In this document: positions 4,719 to 5,949 of the stretch, piece by piece | Numbering within the stretch: position 1 is the first letter of the stretch | Layout of the letters: the number at the start of each line of letters is the position of its first letter | Assembly: GCA_017476965.1 (NCBI GenBank) | Contig: JAFUXX010000338.1 | Span: 1-5,949, forward strand | Direction of reading: 5' to 3' | Source: Kiritimatiellia bacterium | Lineage (GTDB): Bacteria > Verrucomicrobiota > Kiritimatiellia > RFP12 > UBA3636 | Length of the DNA: 5,949 nt | Program-made: the position numbers and the translations under genes | Notes under the pieces: generated by a model | Database searches by the model: none | Seen by the model: only the letters and a program-made list of their open reading frames with translations | Told to the model about the DNA's origin: nothing

Positions 4719-5949
4719 TTTCCCCTTCCTCGTTGTCAAACTCGTCCAACGCCTCGCGGGCTTCGTTCTCGTCCACGGGTTCCCAATCGTCGTCACGCCG
4801 GCTTCCGCCCTCCCCTGACAAGTTGTCAGGGTCGGAAGGCGCGGCCGGGTCGGCGAAGCCGCCGCCGGACGCAGGCCATTGCGAGAGGCGGAGGCCAAGC
4901 CGGGCGATTTCCGCTTGCTCGTCGGCGAGCTGCTGGAGATGCGCGCGCCAGTTCGGGCCGAAACGGTCCTGAAAGGTCGTCATGCCGGACGCGATTCCGT
5001 CGCGGAACGCGGCGACGCTCTTTGTCTCGTCCACGCTTGGCGCGTGCGGGTAGATCCACGCGATGGACGCGGCCCAATCTTCGACGGGCGGCGGGTCGAG
5101 CGCGCCGACGGCGACGCCGTGCGCGATTGCCTTTGCGGCGATCCAGTCGGAAAATGCGTCCTCGATGAATTGCTGGTTGTCCGCAAACGTCGCCCAAGTC
5201 ATGGCAAGATCGCCGCGGAAAGCGGTGTAGCTCGAATCCGTGCGGAAAGTCGCCTGGCTGTGACCGATGCCGAGCGCCATGCCGGCCATGTCCATTCCGA
5301 ACTTGATGAACGGTTCAAGATTCGAGTTCGGAGTGGAAGGGTCCTTGTACTTGATGTCGCGGACGCCTTCCACGTAGTCAACGCCAACGCCGCTCTTTTC
5401 GAGCGCCGGGAGCGCGGGGCCGTCGATCTCCGCGGCGGAGGAGTCCGGGGCGGCGTCCGTGGCGGCGTCGGCGGCGGCCAGTTTCGAGAGCGTCGCGCCG
5501 GGGTTCACGTCTAGCCCTTCGTCGTCCGCTTCGTCCGGCGTCTCCATCAGGACCGTTGCCGGACGGCTGCTGTTCTGCTTGGCGGCGATGCGCTCCATCT
5601 CGAACATTTCGTGATTGTCCGCGATGACGGGCGCGGCGGCAAACGCCTCGGGAGTGCCGCGGAGCTGGCGGAGCCGGAATTTGCGCGAAACGTGCCGCCA
5701 CGGGGCGGCGTCCGGGTCGTCCGGGTCGCATGCGAGCACGAGCGCGTTTTCCGCCCGCGTTTCGTTCAGGCCGCGTTCGCGCGAGACGATCACGCCGCAT
5801 TTGCGGCCCAGCTTGTCGAAGATGACGCCGGAAACCTGAGACAGGCCGCGCGCGGCGTAAGGCGCGAAGTCGGCGGCGGCGAGGTTGCAGATCTGGTCGC
5901 TCTCGAAGAACGCCACGCGGCCCGTTCCGGCACCGCCGGAGAGCGCGCC
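4708..5949 (-). CDS. Portal protein, lambda B-like (5' end cut)
   Basis: The C-terminal 413 codons of a portal protein run in from the right edge. The frame is open at 5949, so the GTG at 5916 is not the real start. Portal proteins form the dodecameric ring at one head vertex through which DNA passes. The match is to the lambda gpB type (Phage_portal_2). Numbering from 5916, this shows in RKFRLRQLRGTPEAFAAAPVIADNHEMFEMER (about 78-109), where the HEMFEMER helix corresponds to the lambda 'LHEFSEA' region. SNLEPFIKFGMDMAGMALGI (198-217) is the stem/channel helix region. It is followed by SSYTAFRGDLAMTWATF and the helix up to WIAAKAIAHG. The C-terminus (350-402) is disordered and acidic, and contains DPDNLSG at 362-368, encoded by a palindrome. 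The usual family length of about 500 residues suggests roughly 90-120 residues are missing. The stop overlaps the next gene by 11 bp. Confidence 0.9.
   Translation of the reverse strand, partial: GALSGGAGTGRVAFFESDQICNLAAADFAPYAARGLSQVSGVIFDKLGRKCGVIVSRERGLNETRAENALVLACDPDDPDAAPWRHVSRKFRLRQLRGTPEAFAAAPVIADNHEMFEMERIAAKQNSSRPATVLMETPDEADDEGLDVNPGATLSKLAAADAATDAAPDSSAAEIDGPALPALEKSGVGVDYVEGVRDIKYKDPSTPNSNLEPFIKFGMDMAGMALGIGHSQATFRTDSSYTAFRGDLAMTWATFADNQQFIEDAFSDWIAAKAIAHGVAVGALDPPPVEDWAASIAWIYPHAPSVDETKSVAAFRDGIASGMTTFQDRFGPNWRAHLQQLADEQAEIARLGLRLSQWPASGGGFADPAAPSDPDNLSGEGGSRRDDDWEPVDENEAREALDEFDNEEGENGK
4722..4730 (-). promoter_or_regulatory. Ribosome binding site fixing the zinc-ribbon gene start
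   Basis: AGGAAGGGG on the minus strand lies 3 nt before the ATG at 4718, inside the last codons of the portal gene. It favours this start over the in-frame upstream extension and over a competing ATG at 4711 in another frame. Confidence 0.65.
4813..4835. repeat. Palindrome in portal C-terminal tail
   Basis: The 19-nt palindrome CCCTGACAAGTTGTCAGGG spans 4813-4831 and continues as TCGG, so 4813-4835 is identical over 23 nt to 2728-2750. It encodes DPDNLSG in the same reading frame as the protease copy. Confidence 0.9.

Noticed and set aside
4719..4898. Upstream in-frame extension of the zinc-ribbon gene
   Set aside because: It lies wholly inside the portal gene in another frame; the ATG at 4718 has a good ribosome site and starts the conserved-looking CxxC region.

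Overview
The window is a GC-rich stretch of a tailed phage or prophage. It carries the head and head-tail joining module, read almost entirely on the minus strand from the right edge to the left. The order matches the lambda-type morphogenesis cluster: portal (B-like, 5' end cut by the window), ClpP-type head maturation protease fused to a scaffold-like region (C/Nu3-like), major capsid protein (E-like), a small head-tail connector (FII position), a tail completion protein (Z-like), and the first 42 codons of the next gene (U position, cut by the left edge). I see no decoration protein (D) or FI-like gene, and no integrase, terminase, RNA gene, CRISPR array or insertion sequence. The host cannot be named from this window. 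The strong G/C third-position bias and the phage type suggest a GC-rich bacterium.

Region by region: 4708-5949 holds the C-terminal part of the portal. Its stop overlaps a 153-residue gene (4257-4718) with a CxxC/CxxC zinc ribbon and a C-terminal domain of uncertain, possibly nuclease-like, identity. Positions 3806-4252 hold the only convincing plus-strand gene, an unrecognised basic protein. It is convergent with the zinc-ribbon gene (4 bp between stops) and divergent from a 72-codon minus-strand gene (3540-3758). That small gene starts like a phage adenine methyltransferase but lacks the rest of the enzyme. The stop of the 72-codon gene overlaps the protease start by 4 bp. The protease-scaffold gene (2371-3543), capsid gene (1395-2309), connector gene (904-1266) and tail completion gene (168-902) follow. 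A strong hairpin plus T-run lies just after the capsid stop and looks like an attenuating terminator.

The genes between portal and protease (3540-4718) break the standard lambda order and look like a small accessory or 'moron' cargo island. A second unexplained signal is a palindrome with the core TGACAAGTTGTCA, present three times in the same orientation. Twice it sits in frame inside coding regions (protease-scaffold linker and portal C-terminal tail), encoding the same heptapeptide DPDNLSG. Once it is intergenic, just upstream of the connector gene. This resembles an in-frame mobile or selected palindromic element and is the most interesting feature of the window.
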